A DNA stretch of 53,646 nucleotides from Bacteroidales bacterium (GTDB taxonomy: Bacteria; Bacteroidota; Bacteroidia; Bacteroidales; GWA2-32-17): contig JAOAFV010000037.1 in assembly GCA_026416095.1 (NCBI GenBank), forward strand, positions 1-53,646, read 5' to 3'. Numbering within the stretch: position 1 is the stretch's first letter; every line of letters begins with the position of its first letter. A model generated the notes under the pieces. It ran no database searches. It was not told the origin of the DNA and saw nothing but the letters and a program-made list of their open reading frames with translations. The position numbers and the translations under genes were made by a program. Of this stretch, positions 8,596 to 17,517 are shown in pieces.

Positions 8596-9585
8596 TCACA
8601 TTTGAATAAAAAATTTTCTGTAAAACCTTGTTTTCAAGTAATGGTACTTATATTTTAGCGAAGATTGCAAATTAAGTTTTACAAAATATTTTTTTATGCC
8701 ACTTATGCCGCTTCTGTTTTTTTTTATTTTATCGTAGTAATTTAGAACGATTGCAATAAGGATTTTTTCTATCTTAGATAAGCATTTGTATTCGTCTGGT
8801 ATGTTAATATTGAAAAAATAATTAGATAAGTTTAAGGTAATTTTTATCATCCTTAAATTATTGTGATGGCAAGCATATTCTTTGAATTTTTGCCAATCTA
8901 TTGTATTTTTTTTTATTAGTAATGCTACATCGGCAAGGTAGCCTAATAAAGCCCAATTATGTATAGCACAGTGTGCAATTAGGTAATGCATTGTCCATTC
9001 TGGTTGATAGGTATTAAATAAACTGCTATGATTAGATGTTTTGAATATATTTTCTATATCGTTGAATAAGAATTCGGGTATCATTAGTCTAAAATGTACT
9101 TCGATACTAATTTTTTTTGATGTGTTTAGGTATATGATTTCCTTTAAGTACTTTTGCTTTTGTTGCGTAATTTTACTCAGACATTTAGGGAATATAAGTG
9201 TATAACCTGCTTCGTTTAATATGTTATGTACGTTATTAAAATCGTTATAACTTATAAATATGTCGATGTCTCTGGTAATTCTATAAGTTATATCGTTAAA
9301 AAATTGATTAGAAAAAGATAATCCTTTTATTAAATATGCTTTTATGTTCTGGTTATTCAATTTCTCCTTAATTCTTTGCCATTCATTTGCGAGTAATAAA
9401 TTATGTTGTTTTTTTTTATTATATAAAGAGCGTATTTGGGTAAATAAAATAGCATAGTCGTCGATATTAGTGTTAAATGCTATCCAGTGAAATAAATTGT
9501 GAAATTCAATAAATTTTACTATTGATTCAAATTTTTTGGTAATATCAACTTCTTTGGCCTGAAGGTATTTAATGAATTTATCCAT
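8596..9585 (-). CDS. Nucleotidyltransferase-fold family protein (NTP_transf_5-like)
   Basis: 329 residues. The region near residues 95-140 reads LIKGLSFSNQFF...TRDIDIFI, the GS-like strand followed by D-x-D of the uncharacterised nucleotidyltransferase family (Pfam NTP_transf_5). An adjoining HFR, H-rich segment near 165-215 (EVHFRL, HYLIAHCAIHNW) is also typical. Members often sit near polysaccharide or lasso-peptide/exopolysaccharide genes; their substrate is not known. It is a single leftward gene behind the thiamine operon, with its own -7 box only 4 bases before the ATG, which implies a leaderless message. A role in surface glycan synthesis is a guess from family context only. Confidence 0.75.
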   Translation of the reverse strand: MDKFIKYLQAKEVDITKKFESIVKFIEFHNLFHWIAFNTNIDDYAILFTQIRSLYNKKKQHNLLLANEWQRIKEKLNNQNIKAYLIKGLSFSNQFFNDITYRITRDIDIFISYNDFNNVHNILNEAGYTLIFPKCLSKITQQKQKYLKEIIYLNTSKKISIEVHFRLMIPEFLFNDIENIFKTSNHSSLFNTYQPEWTMHYLIAHCAIHNWALLGYLADVALLIKKNTIDWQKFKEYACHHNNLRMIKITLNLSNYFFNINIPDEYKCLSKIEKILIAIVLNYYDKIKKNRSGISGIKKYFVKLNLQSSLKYKYHYLKTRFYRKFFIQM

Positions 9586-9589
9586 TTTT

Positions 9590-9597
9590 CAAAGATA
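9590..9597 (-). promoter_or_regulatory. -7 promoter box, leaderless arrangement
   Basis: The reverse strand reads TATCTTTG, matching TAnnTTTG, and ends 4 bases before the ATG at 9585. Transcription would start at or next to the start codon. No convincing -33 element. Confidence 0.5.
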
Positions 9598-9830
9598 TAC
9601 ATAATTTTTTTATTTTAGTACTTTATTCGTAATAATATGAGTAAAAAAATATCATTAACTTAAAATTTTGTTGGGAGTGGGAAGAGTTTTTACTAAGGTG
9701 TTTCTTTTAAATATTGTTTAAGAGCACTCAGAATTTTAAAAATAGAAATGTTTTTTTAAAAACTTATAAGGCTTAATAATTTTTTTTCGAGCAAATATAT
9801 TTGGTGTACATAATGTTTATTTTTTTTTTA

Positions 9831-9838
9831 TAACTTTG
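9831..9838 (+). promoter_or_regulatory. -7 promoter box
   Basis: TAACTTTG matches TAnnTTTG, 25 bases before the ATG at 9864. A TTTG at 9800-9803 lies upstream, but the 27-base spacing is longer than the usual 19-21. Confidence 0.5.
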
Positions 9839-9863
9839 CGTGTTAGTTACTAAATTTAAGATT

Positions 9864-10316
9864 ATGAAAAAGTTTTTTTTATTAGGTATTTTAGTTTTAT
9901 GTTTTGATTTATTTAGCCAAAGGTACGAATATGCAATAATAACCACAGTTGAATCAATTATACCTGGAGGAATTGGTCGTTCGAGAATGCTTTTTGCTAA
10001 ACAAGCAATTGATTATAAAAATTTTACTACCGAACGTAAAGAAGGAAAAGATAGTAAACAAGGTGACATAGATCGGTCGGAAATTAAAATTGATAATTTC
10101 GAAGAAACTAAATTATTAAACTTTTTTAGCATGGTAGGAATAAATTTTCAGAATATAGCATCTAACGATGCTGTTATAATGTCGAAATTGAATGAAATGG
10201 CATCGCAGGGGTGGGAACTAGCTTTTGTTACAAGTGGGGTTGAAAGTAATGCTGGTAAAGACGATAAAGAAGGAATATTTATAACTCGTTATATATTAAA
10301 AAGACAAGTTAAATAG
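9864..10316 (+). CDS. Small secreted protein of unknown function
   Basis: 150 residues from the ATG at 9864. The ORF can be read from a GTG at 9840, but that lies almost on the -7 box and precedes the signal peptide. The N terminus (MKKFFLLGILVLCFDLFSQ) is a signal peptide. The mature part is charged and hydrophilic. Near the C terminus LNEMASQGWELAFVTSG resembles the LNxxGxxGWELV pattern of DUF4177-like small proteins. It is monocistronic, with its own -7 box, and its end overlaps the convergent dehydratase gene by 8 bases. No function can be assigned; a periplasmic or surface location is likely. Confidence 0.65.
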   Translation: MKKFFLLGILVLCFDLFSQRYEYAIITTVESIIPGGIGRSRMLFAKQAIDYKNFTTERKEGKDSKQGDIDRSEIKIDNFEETKLLNFFSMVGINFQNIASNDAVIMSKLNEMASQGWELAFVTSGVESNAGKDDKEGIFITRYILKRQVK

Positions 10317-12201
10317 TACTATTATCTAAAAAATACCTAGGATTAGCTGGTTTGAAGTCTGGTAACATTTTTTGAATTTCTTTAATTATTTGGTGATTAT
10401 CGAAAGTATGTGATATATTAATGAGATGTTCTATTTGATTATTTAATTGTGTATATTCAATGGGTTTAACTTTGGATATCATAATTTGGGGGTTATAGGT
10501 TTTTAAGGTATCTTCATAATCGCTAATCAGTTCTTCGTAAAGTTTTTCACCAGGTCTTAATCCAGTATACACTATTTTAATGTCGATGTTTTCGATAAAG
10601 CCTGCAAGACGAATCATTTTACGTGCAAGGTCGACAATTTTAATAGGGTTGCCCATATCGAATATAAATATTTCATTTTGCTTTCCCATTGCGCTTGCTT
10701 CAAGTACTAAATTGCAAGCCTCGGGAATTGTCATAAAATAGCGAGTAACGTCGGGATGTGTTACAGTAACTGGACCACCTTTTTCAATTTGTTTACGAAA
10801 TCGTTCAACAACTGAGCCATTTGAGCCAAGTACGTTGCCAAACCGAGTTGTAATATATTTTGTATTTGATATTGTGCCAAGCGATTGGCAATACATTTCG
10901 GCAATTCGTTTTGTGGCACCCATTATACCTGAGGGCTTTATTGCTTTGTCGGTAGATATCATTATAAATTTTTCTACGTTGTATTTGTTTGCCAAATCGG
11001 CAAGTAATTTAGTACCGTAAACGTTTACAAGGATAGCTTCGGAAGCGTTTATTTCCAAAACTGGCACATGTTTGTATGCAGCTGCATGGTAAATTATTTC
11101 AGGCTTGTATCTTTTAATTACATATTCAATTCGTTGTTGATTAGTTATATCGCCAAGAATGTATTTATAGTCAATAAAATTATGTACTTCTTCAAGTTCT
11201 AAGGTTAATTCATATAAAGCTGTTTCTGATTGATCGTATAGTATAATTAGTTCTGGTTTATATTTTATTATTTGTCGTACAAGTTCTTGGCCTATTGATC
11301 CAGCTGCTCCTGTTATTAAAATTTTCTTTTGAAAAAGTTGTTTTGCTATGTTCTCTTTATTAATTTGTATAACATCTCTTTCTAATAAATCTTCTAATTT
11401 TATTTTTTTTAGTTGGCTTAAATGTAATTCACCGCCAATCCATTCTTTTATTGTAGGCACTTCATATACTCTTATATTGTGTTCTATAGCTTTTTCACTA
11501 ATTTTTTTCTTAACACTTTTAGGTAAGTGTTCTTCGGCAAGTATTATTGAATCTATTTCTTTTATATGTTTTTCGTAGTCTTCTAAATTCCAAATTTTTA
11601 TTCCTTCTAGCCTTAGCCCTTTTTTATGACCTTTATAATCTATAAATGCTTTTGTATTATACAGAATGCTAAAATCGTTATCTAGTGAGCGTTTTACTGA
11701 GATAGCAAAATTACTTGTACCAACAATAGCAATGTTAGAAAATATTTTATTTCTTAATGCTATTTCTCTAAATATTAATTTTATAAACAAACGTATGAAA
11801 AATATTAAAAAATATGTAACAATAAATTCAAGGATAATTATCGAAAAGGGTATCACGAATAAGTTGTATAATGTATAAGTAAATAGATTGACGATAATAA
11901 ATATTAAGCTTCCGAGCGCTATTATTTTTAATGTTCTCCATAAGTCTTCGATACTTGTATATCTTATTATGCCTGAATATAACTTAAAAATTATAAACAA
12001 AATTATTCTTGTAAAAAGTATGATTGGAAGAGAATATTTTAAGAATAATTGTAATTCAAGTTTTGGAATTTTGAAGTTAAATCTAATTAAGTATGATAAA
12101 TATAGGGATATTAAAACTATTGATACATCAATAAAAAAAACAATCCATCGGGGTGTATTTCTTCTAAGTCTGTATAATTTAAACACATCAGATATTGTCA
12201 T
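10309..12201 (-). CDS. Membrane nucleotide-sugar dehydratase/epimerase (CapD/WbpM/PglF family)
   Basis: About 630 residues from the ATG at 12201; a longer reading from 12231 would run into mqnD. Four hydrophobic helices in the first 150 residues are followed by a degenerate nucleotide-binding domain. The catalytic extended-SDR domain has ITGAAGSIGQELVRQI, DITN, HAAAYKHVPVLE, STDKAIKPSGIMGATKR and TTRFGNVLGSNGSV. The family converts UDP-GlcNAc to a 4-keto-6-deoxy sugar for O-antigen, capsule or protein glycans. It follows mqnD by 1 base, so it shares the mqnB-mqnD transcript. A link of that kind between quinone and glycan genes is probably just operon packing. Confidence 0.9.
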   Translation of the reverse strand: MTISDVFKLYRLRRNTPRWIVFFIDVSIVLISLYLSYLIRFNFKIPKLELQLFLKYSLPIILFTRIILFIIFKLYSGIIRYTSIEDLWRTLKIIALGSLIFIIVNLFTYTLYNLFVIPFSIIILEFIVTYFLIFFIRLFIKLIFREIALRNKIFSNIAIVGTSNFAISVKRSLDNDFSILYNTKAFIDYKGHKKGLRLEGIKIWNLEDYEKHIKEIDSIILAEEHLPKSVKKKISEKAIEHNIRVYEVPTIKEWIGGELHLSQLKKIKLEDLLERDVIQINKENIAKQLFQKKILITGAAGSIGQELVRQIIKYKPELIILYDQSETALYELTLELEEVHNFIDYKYILGDITNQQRIEYVIKRYKPEIIYHAAAYKHVPVLEINASEAILVNVYGTKLLADLANKYNVEKFIMISTDKAIKPSGIMGATKRIAEMYCQSLGTISNTKYITTRFGNVLGSNGSVVERFRKQIEKGGPVTVTHPDVTRYFMTIPEACNLVLEASAMGKQNEIFIFDMGNPIKIVDLARKMIRLAGFIENIDIKIVYTGLRPGEKLYEELISDYEDTLKTYNPQIMISKVKPIEYTQLNNQIEHLINISHTFDNHQIIKEIQKMLPDFKPANPRYFLDNSTI

Positions 12202-12202
12202 G

Positions 12203-13015
12203 TTACAAGTTTTTATTTTTATATTCTTCAAATAGTTTATTTATTGCTTTTTCGCCAATATAGCCCATATCTAAGGAAAAAGTATTGACAAATGTTTCTA
12301 TATGCCGTCTTAAAATATCTTCATTTTTTATGTGTGCATATTTTTTTATAAGTTCTTTTGAATCGTTTGGATTTTGAAAAGCATGCATTATACTTCTTTT
12401 TATTAACAGCTCAAAATAACTAAACATTTCTTTGTTTACATTATTATTTATTCCAATTACTGCTAGAGGTAAGGGTAAAAAGTGTTTATTATACCATAAG
12501 TCGCTAAAATTGCTTATAACATTTACTTTATATTTTTCAATGGTAAATCTTTGTTCATGAATTAAAATTCCTGCATCAATTTCGTTATCCATTATAGCTT
12601 CAAAAATTTGGTTATATTTGTATTCCTTTATAATCAAGTCGTTTGTTTCGTAAAATAATTTAAGCAATGAGTAGGCAGTAGTGTTTTTACCAGGTATGCC
12701 TATTTTTACATATGGAATTTCATCTGGATAAATCTTTTTTTTAGAAATTAATAATGGTCCGTTTTCGAATCCTATTACCGCCCCACTTTTAGAATGTTTA
12801 TATTTTTCTTGCAGCCTATAATACGTGTAAGTGCTAAGTTTAATAACATCTATGTTTTCTTTTTCTGCTAAAGCGTTAAGAGAAGAAATATCTTCAATAA
12901 GAAATTCAATCATAATATTCTTGTCTATAGAAATCCTTTTATTAATGATGGCTTCGAACATAAAAATATCGTTAGGGCAAGGGCTTATTCCAATTATGTA
13001 TTTATCTTTATTCAT
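12203..13015 (-). CDS. mqnD: 1,4-dihydroxy-6-naphthoate synthase
   Basis: 270 residues of the periplasmic-binding-like MqnD fold. MqnD converts cyclic dehypoxanthinyl futalosine to 1,4-dihydroxy-6-naphthoate in the futalosine pathway to menaquinone. The N terminus IGISPCPNDIFMFEA is the family signature. GIPGKNTTAYSLLKL is the substrate-binding turn, and His153 in DAGILIHEQRF matches the catalytic His of characterised MqnD. It overlaps mqnB by 8 bases and is followed by the dehydratase gene. mqnA, mqnC and mqnE are not in the window. Confidence 0.93.
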   Translation of the reverse strand: MNKDKYIIGISPCPNDIFMFEAIINKRISIDKNIMIEFLIEDISSLNALAEKENIDVIKLSTYTYYRLQEKYKHSKSGAVIGFENGPLLISKKKIYPDEIPYVKIGIPGKNTTAYSLLKLFYETNDLIIKEYKYNQIFEAIMDNEIDAGILIHEQRFTIEKYKVNVISNFSDLWYNKHFLPLPLAVIGINNNVNKEMFSYFELLIKRSIMHAFQNPNDSKELIKKYAHIKNEDILRRHIETFVNTFSLDMGYIGEKAINKLFEEYKNKNL

Positions 13016-13631
13016 AAAATTTTGTGTTTTTTAATATATTTAATAATGTGTTAGATAAGTTTTCAACAGCTAGTTTAATATTCCACTTACTTCTGTCTTT
13101 TTGGCCTACATAATTAGAGATTGCTCTTATACAAATGCTATTGATGTTGTAATGTTTACAAACGTACATAATAGCTGCACCTTCCATGGTTTCAATGTCG
13201 GGGTTAAATTTTTTTTTATAAAAATCTCTAATTTTATTTGAATAAAATAAAGAATTTACTGTAATTCCATTTAATTGTTTAAGGTTTATGCTAACGTTAT
13301 AATTATTCGTAAAAATTGGATATATTTCGAAGGTTTCGTAAATATGTTTTATTTCATAATTTTTATAAGGTAACAAAAAATCGGCAAAAACATCGGAAAC
13401 TACTAAACCAACCTCACCAATTTTTAGAGATTTTGCAAAAGCACCAGCTATGCCAGCGTTTATTAACACTAATGGTTTGTTGAAGTTTAAATATTTTGTT
13501 AAGTTAAGAATTGTAGAAGGAACTCCAATCCCTGTGTATACGATATCAATATTATTTTCAACAATATAATTTGTAATTTCATTATTTATTTCTTTTTCGG
13601 TTGAAACTGCTATGCAAATTTTTTTATTCAC
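13008..13631 (-). CDS. mqnB: Futalosine hydrolase
   Basis: 207 residues of the purine nucleoside phosphorylase/MTA nucleosidase fold. It cleaves hypoxanthine from futalosine in menaquinone synthesis. Supporting motifs are VYTGIGVPSTILNLT, INAGIAGAFAKSLKIGEVGLV, the ribose-binding IETMEGAAIMYVC and a C-terminal IRAISNYVG. The start is GTG at 13631; no ATG lies in frame nearby. A perfect -7 box ends only 5 bases upstream, so the mRNA is probably leaderless. It is coupled to mqnD by an 8-base overlap, which strengthens both calls. Confidence 0.92.
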   Translation of the reverse strand: MNKKICIAVSTEKEINNEITNYIVENNIDIVYTGIGVPSTILNLTKYLNFNKPLVLINAGIAGAFAKSLKIGEVGLVVSDVFADFLLPYKNYEIKHIYETFEIYPIFTNNYNVSINLKQLNGITVNSLFYSNKIRDFYKKKFNPDIETMEGAAIMYVCKHYNINSICIRAISNYVGQKDRSKWNIKLAVENLSNTLLNILKNTKFYE

Positions 13632-13636
13632 AATTG

Positions 13637-13666
13637 CAAAGTTACAATTTTTATGTATTAAATTTG
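13637..13666. promoter_or_regulatory. Divergent promoter pair between mqnB and the GWxTD gene
   Basis: Leftward: the reverse strand of 13637-13644 reads TAACTTTG, 5 bases from the mqnB GTG. Rightward: 13659-13666 reads TAAATTTG, 24 bases before the ATG at 13691, with TTG at 13634-13636 as a possible -33. The two -7 boxes are 14 bases apart, so RNA polymerase cannot sit on both at once. Confidence 0.6.
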
Positions 13667-13690
13667 TTAAAATATTTTAGATCATTTCCG

Positions 13691-15139
13691 ATGAAGGGTA
13701 TTTGTTTTTACATACTATTCTTGTTAGGAACTTTTAAGTTGTTTTCTGTGAAAGTGTTTTATTATTATTTAACATTTTACGATCCCGAAAATAAACCTTA
13801 CATAGAATTTTATTTTGCATTTGTAGGAACATCTGTAAAATATAAAATCGATGAAACTACAGGTTTGTACAGGTCAATGATTAATATGAATATAAAAATC
13901 TATAAAAACGATACTTCTATGTTTTATCAAAAGTATCACATATCAAGTCCTTTGCTAAATGATACATTAAATTTAACCTCTTACATTTTTGTAGAAAGAA
14001 TATATATTATGCCAGGTCGATATATGGCAATTTACGAAATAACAGATAGCTTAAATAAAACAGATATGCTTATATTTTCAGACAGTTTGTATGTAGATAA
14101 TTTTGATGTAAACAATATTTTTTTCTCAGATATTCAACCTATAGAAAGGTTTGAAAAGTCCGATAAAATTTCAATTTTAAATAAAAGTGGGTATTTAGTA
14201 AATCCTTATGTATCTGATTTTTATCCCGAAAAAACTAATATTCTTGCAGCTTATGTAGAAGTGTACAATACCCTTGATATACTTGGAAAAGATAAAAAGT
14301 TTGCTGTAAAATATTACATAAACAAAACTTATTCTACAACTCCTTATGAGAATTACCAGTATGTTAGAGTATTTCAAACTCAAAAAATTGTGCCTTTTTT
14401 TATTCAATTTGATATTAGTAACCTTCCATCAGGTAATTATTACTTGACAATAGAATGCTTGAATAATGAAAATAAGTTGTTGGCTAAAAGACAGTATTAT
14501 TTTCAAAGGCTTAATAATATAACAGAAAATAGAATTAAAGCTAATTTAGAATCTTTAAATTCAGAATTCTTTACAAAATATAGTAATGTTGATACTTTAA
14601 AAATGTACTTAAAGTGTCTTATACCAATTGCGCAGTCGTACGAAATTGATAATCTTAATTCAGCAATTAAATCGAATGAATTAAAACAAATGCAAGTTAC
14701 TTTTTTAAATTTTTGGCAACAGCGTAATTTTCAGGAGCCAGAAATAGAATGGTTAAAATATTACGAGAAGATAAAATATGTTAATTCTGTTTATGGTTAT
14801 AAAAAAGTACTTGGATGCTTGACAGATAGAGGAAGAATTTACTTGAAATATGGCGCACCAGATCAGATTATAGAAAGTAAACACGAACCTTCGGCATACC
14901 CTTATGAAATATGGCAATATTACGTTATTAAAAATTATCGTAACAGACATTTTGTTTTTTATAACCCAACTCTTGCTTATAAAGAATATATACTATTACA
15001 CTCCGATATGCCTGGAGAAATATACGACAGAAATTGGGAACGACGCTTACATTCAAGAAATAATAGTATGTATAACTTCGATGCTACCGAAAGCGATGAA
15101 CAGTTTGGAAGTAGAGCAAAAGAAAATTATAATAAATAA
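13691..15139 (+). CDS. GWxTD domain-containing secreted protein
   Basis: 482 residues from the ATG at 13691; the earlier possible start at 13601 lies inside mqnB. A signal-like hydrophobic stretch leads (GICFYILFLLGTFKLFSV). The first 300 residues are beta-rich and bind no recognised ligand. The C-terminal 120 residues match the Bacteroidota GWxTD domain region, with LTDRGRIYLKYGAPDQI, YPYEIWQYY and FVFYNP. Family members are abundant in Bacteroidota and their function is not established; an envelope or periplasmic role is assumed. It has its own promoter, divergent from mqnB. Confidence 0.8.
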   Translation: MKGICFYILFLLGTFKLFSVKVFYYYLTFYDPENKPYIEFYFAFVGTSVKYKIDETTGLYRSMINMNIKIYKNDTSMFYQKYHISSPLLNDTLNLTSYIFVERIYIMPGRYMAIYEITDSLNKTDMLIFSDSLYVDNFDVNNIFFSDIQPIERFEKSDKISILNKSGYLVNPYVSDFYPEKTNILAAYVEVYNTLDILGKDKKFAVKYYINKTYSTTPYENYQYVRVFQTQKIVPFFIQFDISNLPSGNYYLTIECLNNENKLLAKRQYYFQRLNNITENRIKANLESLNSEFFTKYSNVDTLKMYLKCLIPIAQSYEIDNLNSAIKSNELKQMQVTFLNFWQQRNFQEPEIEWLKYYEKIKYVNSVYGYKKVLGCLTDRGRIYLKYGAPDQIIESKHEPSAYPYEIWQYYVIKNYRNRHFVFYNPTLAYKEYILLHSDMPGEIYDRNWERRLHSRNNSMYNFDATESDEQFGSRAKENYNK

Positions 15140-15141
15140 AT

Positions 15142-15149
15142 TACATTTG
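15142..15149 (+). promoter_or_regulatory. -7 promoter box
   Basis: TACATTTG matches TAnnTTTG, right after the GWxTD stop codon and 13 bases before the GTG at 15163. No -33 is evident, so read-through from upstream may also serve. Confidence 0.4.
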
Positions 15150-15162
15150 TATTTAATTTTTT

Positions 15163-16206
15163 GTGAAACTTGTAGCAGTTGCAATATTAAACTGGAACGG
15201 CGAAGATCTTTTAAAAAAATTCTTACCCATAGTGCTTGAAAATACTTCGTCGGAAATAGCAAATGTTTATGTAATAGACAATGGTAGTTCCGATAATTCA
15301 GTAAAATTCGTAAGAGAAAATTTTCCACTTGTAAAAGTTATTGAATTAGGCAATAATTATGGTTTTGCTGAGGGGTATAATAAAGGCATTCAATACCTTT
15401 CGGAAAAATATGTTATCTTATTAAACTCCGATGTAGAAGTTACTACAAATTGGATAGTACCCATGTTAGAACTAATGGAAAGAGATGAAAATATTGGAGC
15501 ATGTCAGCCTAAAATTCTTTCGTATTCAAAAAGATCAGAGTTTGAATATGCAGGAGCATGCGGTGGATTTATCGATAAATTTGGGTACCCTTTTTGTAGA
15601 GGAAGATTATTTAATGTGTTTGAAGAAGATTTTGGGCAATACGATTTTGCTTCTCCTATTTTTTGGGCAAGTGGAGCATGTATTATGACTCGAACAGAAT
15701 TATACAAATCTATTGGTGGTCTGGATGCAGATTTTTTTGCTCATATGGAAGAAATTGATTATTGCTGGCGTTTATGGGCCAGAGGCTTTAAAGTATATTG
15801 TGTACCTAATTCTGTTGTATATCATGTTGGAGGTGCTACTCTCAGTAAAACAAATCCTCATAAAACTTTTTTAAATTTTAGAAACAACTTATTTTTACTT
15901 TACAAAAATTTACCATCTGAATTTTTTTCAGTGTTTTTTATAAGATATTTGCTTGATTTTATTGCTTTTATAAAATTTATTTTCTCTTGCGAATTTAACA
16001 ATGCTTTTTCGGTTATTAAGGCTCATTATTATTTTGTGTTAAGTTTCAAAAAAATAAAAATTAAAAGAAAAGAAAATCTTAGCAAGACGCTTATAAAAAA
16101 TATTCCTGTAATTTATAAGGGTAGTGTAGTAATAGAATTTTTCATTAAAAAAAAGCGAAAGTTTAATGAATTAGGTTTTAAATATGGAATTAATAAAAAC
16201 TCTTGA
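15163..16206 (+). CDS. Family 2 glycosyltransferase (rhamnosyltransferase-like)
   Basis: 347 residues starting at GTG. The GT2 GT-A core is clear: VAVAILNWNGEDLL at the start, VIDNGSSDNS, NNYGFAEGYNKGI, the LLNSDVEV metal-binding motif, SGACIMTR, and the HMEEIDYCWRLW general-base region near residue 200, followed by VYHVGGATL. This set is typical of rhamnosyl- and related transferases for lipopolysaccharide or surface glycans. The C-terminal 80 residues have a hydrophobic patch that may give membrane contact. It overlaps the following tRNA-methyltransferase gene by 23 bases. Donor sugar cannot be told from sequence. Confidence 0.88.
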   Translation: MKLVAVAILNWNGEDLLKKFLPIVLENTSSEIANVYVIDNGSSDNSVKFVRENFPLVKVIELGNNYGFAEGYNKGIQYLSEKYVILLNSDVEVTTNWIVPMLELMERDENIGACQPKILSYSKRSEFEYAGACGGFIDKFGYPFCRGRLFNVFEEDFGQYDFASPIFWASGACIMTRTELYKSIGGLDADFFAHMEEIDYCWRLWARGFKVYCVPNSVVYHVGGATLSKTNPHKTFLNFRNNLFLLYKNLPSEFFSVFFIRYLLDFIAFIKFIFSCEFNNAFSVIKAHYYFVLSFKKIKIKRKENLSKTLIKNIPVIYKGSVVIEFFIKKKRKFNELGFKYGINKNS

Positions 16207-16828
16207 TGGTTCTTATACATTAAAACATTTACATTTTAACGAAACATACCATTCTATATTTGGTGCAAGAACAGAAACAATGTATATATTTGTTAATAAT
16301 GTTTCACCTCTTATCGATGTAAAAGATGTTGTTAAAATATTCGAAGTAGGCTTCGGTACTGGTTTTAACACTTTACTTACTTGTGTTAATTTACCACATC
16401 TTAACATATACTATGAAACAATAGAAAATAATATTTTACCCGACGAATTATTACAAAAGTTTAAAGCTACCCTACCATACGAAGAACAGAATATATACGA
16501 GAAAATAATTAAAGCACAATGGAATAGTGTAGAGCTAATAAATTCGAATTTTAAAATTTATAAAGTAAATGCCGATATAAAAAATTATTCTTTTTTAGAT
16601 AATTTTCATTATGTATTTTACGACATGTTTTCGCCAAATGTTCAACCAGATGTATGGACTTTCGAAATTTTTAAGAAAATTTATGATGCTTTATACAAAA
16701 ATGGAGTATTACTTACATACACTTCGAAGGGGCAAGTTAAAAGAATATTAAATGAAGCTGGTTTTAAAGTTCAGCGATTAATGGGGCCTCCTGGCAAGCG
16801 ACATTTTATAAGGGCAGTTAAAATTTGA
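16184..16828 (+). CDS. mnmD: MnmD-like tRNA (mnm5s2U34) methyltransferase
   Basis: 214 residues of the Methyltransf_30 family. It corresponds to the N-terminal methyltransferase half of E. coli MnmC, without the FAD oxidase half. It methylates aminomethyl-2-thiouridine at the tRNA wobble position using SAM. Visible features are the start LIKTLDGSYTL, YHSIFGARTET, the SAM-binding VFEVGFGTGFNTLLT-like motif (IFEVGFGTGFNTLLT), YDMFSPNVQPDVWT and a C-terminal LMGPPGKRHFIRA. Stand-alone MnmD occurs in many bacteria. The gene begins inside the glycosyltransferase gene. Confidence 0.85.
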   Translation: MELIKTLDGSYTLKHLHFNETYHSIFGARTETMYIFVNNVSPLIDVKDVVKIFEVGFGTGFNTLLTCVNLPHLNIYYETIENNILPDELLQKFKATLPYEEQNIYEKIIKAQWNSVELINSNFKIYKVNADIKNYSFLDNFHYVFYDMFSPNVQPDVWTFEIFKKIYDALYKNGVLLTYTSKGQVKRILNEAGFKVQRLMGPPGKRHFIRAVKI

Positions 16829-16838
16829 TATATAAGTT

Positions 16839-17411
16839 ATGTTTAAGATGTACTTTAATTTGGGTATTGATCATATATTAAACATAGATGCATATGATCA
16901 TATTTTATTTTTGGCTACTTTAGTGTCAATTTATTCTTTTAAAAAGTGGAAAGAATTAATTATTATTGTTAGTTCTTTTACTATTGGGCATACTATATCT
17001 CTTTTTCTTGGAACTTTTAAAATAATTAATGTACCATCAAAATATGTTGAATTGTTTGTTATTTTAACAATATTATTTACTGCTGTATGGAACATAGTTA
17101 AAATAAATTTTCTTAATAATTTCAATAAAATGAAATTTTACTTACCATCATTATTATTTGGAATGATTCATGGGCTTGGTTTTTCTTATACCTTGCAACA
17201 GTTACTTTTTGTTGAAAAAGAAATTTTTATCGCTTTACTGGCTTTTAATGTAGGAGTTGAAATTGGACAACTAATTGTAATTCCTGTTTTTTTAATTTTG
17301 AACACTTTATTACATTGGTGTTTTAATAGAATAACTGTTATTGTTAGTTCATTAAATTTGATAATTATTTTTGTTTCAATTTACTTAATCTTTATTCGCT
17401 GGCCTGCTTAA
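16839..17411 (+). CDS. HupE/UreJ-like integral membrane protein
   Basis: 190 residues with about six hydrophobic segments. The N-terminal LGIDHILNIDAYDHILFLATL and SFTIGHTISLFLG, and later GMIHGLGFSYTLQQ and FNVGVEIGQL, carry the His/Asp-rich membrane motifs of the HupE/UreJ_2 family. The family is linked to metal (nickel or cobalt) uptake in some species, but no nickel enzyme genes are near, and the Bacteroidota members are uncharacterised. It lies 10 bases after mnmD. The reading as a transporter or permease-like protein is moderately sure; the substrate is not. Confidence 0.78.
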   Translation: MFKMYFNLGIDHILNIDAYDHILFLATLVSIYSFKKWKELIIIVSSFTIGHTISLFLGTFKIINVPSKYVELFVILTILFTAVWNIVKINFLNNFNKMKFYLPSLLFGMIHGLGFSYTLQQLLFVEKEIFIALLAFNVGVEIGQLIVIPVFLILNTLLHWCFNRITVIVSSLNLIIIFVSIYLIFIRWPA

Positions 17412-17517
17412 AAATTAATGTTTGTTGTTTAAATTACCGTATTATAAAATTGAGGCATGAAAGCAACAATTACAAAAAAAATTACCCTAAGAGTTTTATT
17501 TTTTCATATTTCTGTGG

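Noticed and set aside
13601-13690. Upstream extension of the GWxTD gene to 13601
   Set aside because: It would overlap the mqnB start and both promoter boxes, and the signal peptide begins at the ATG at 13691.
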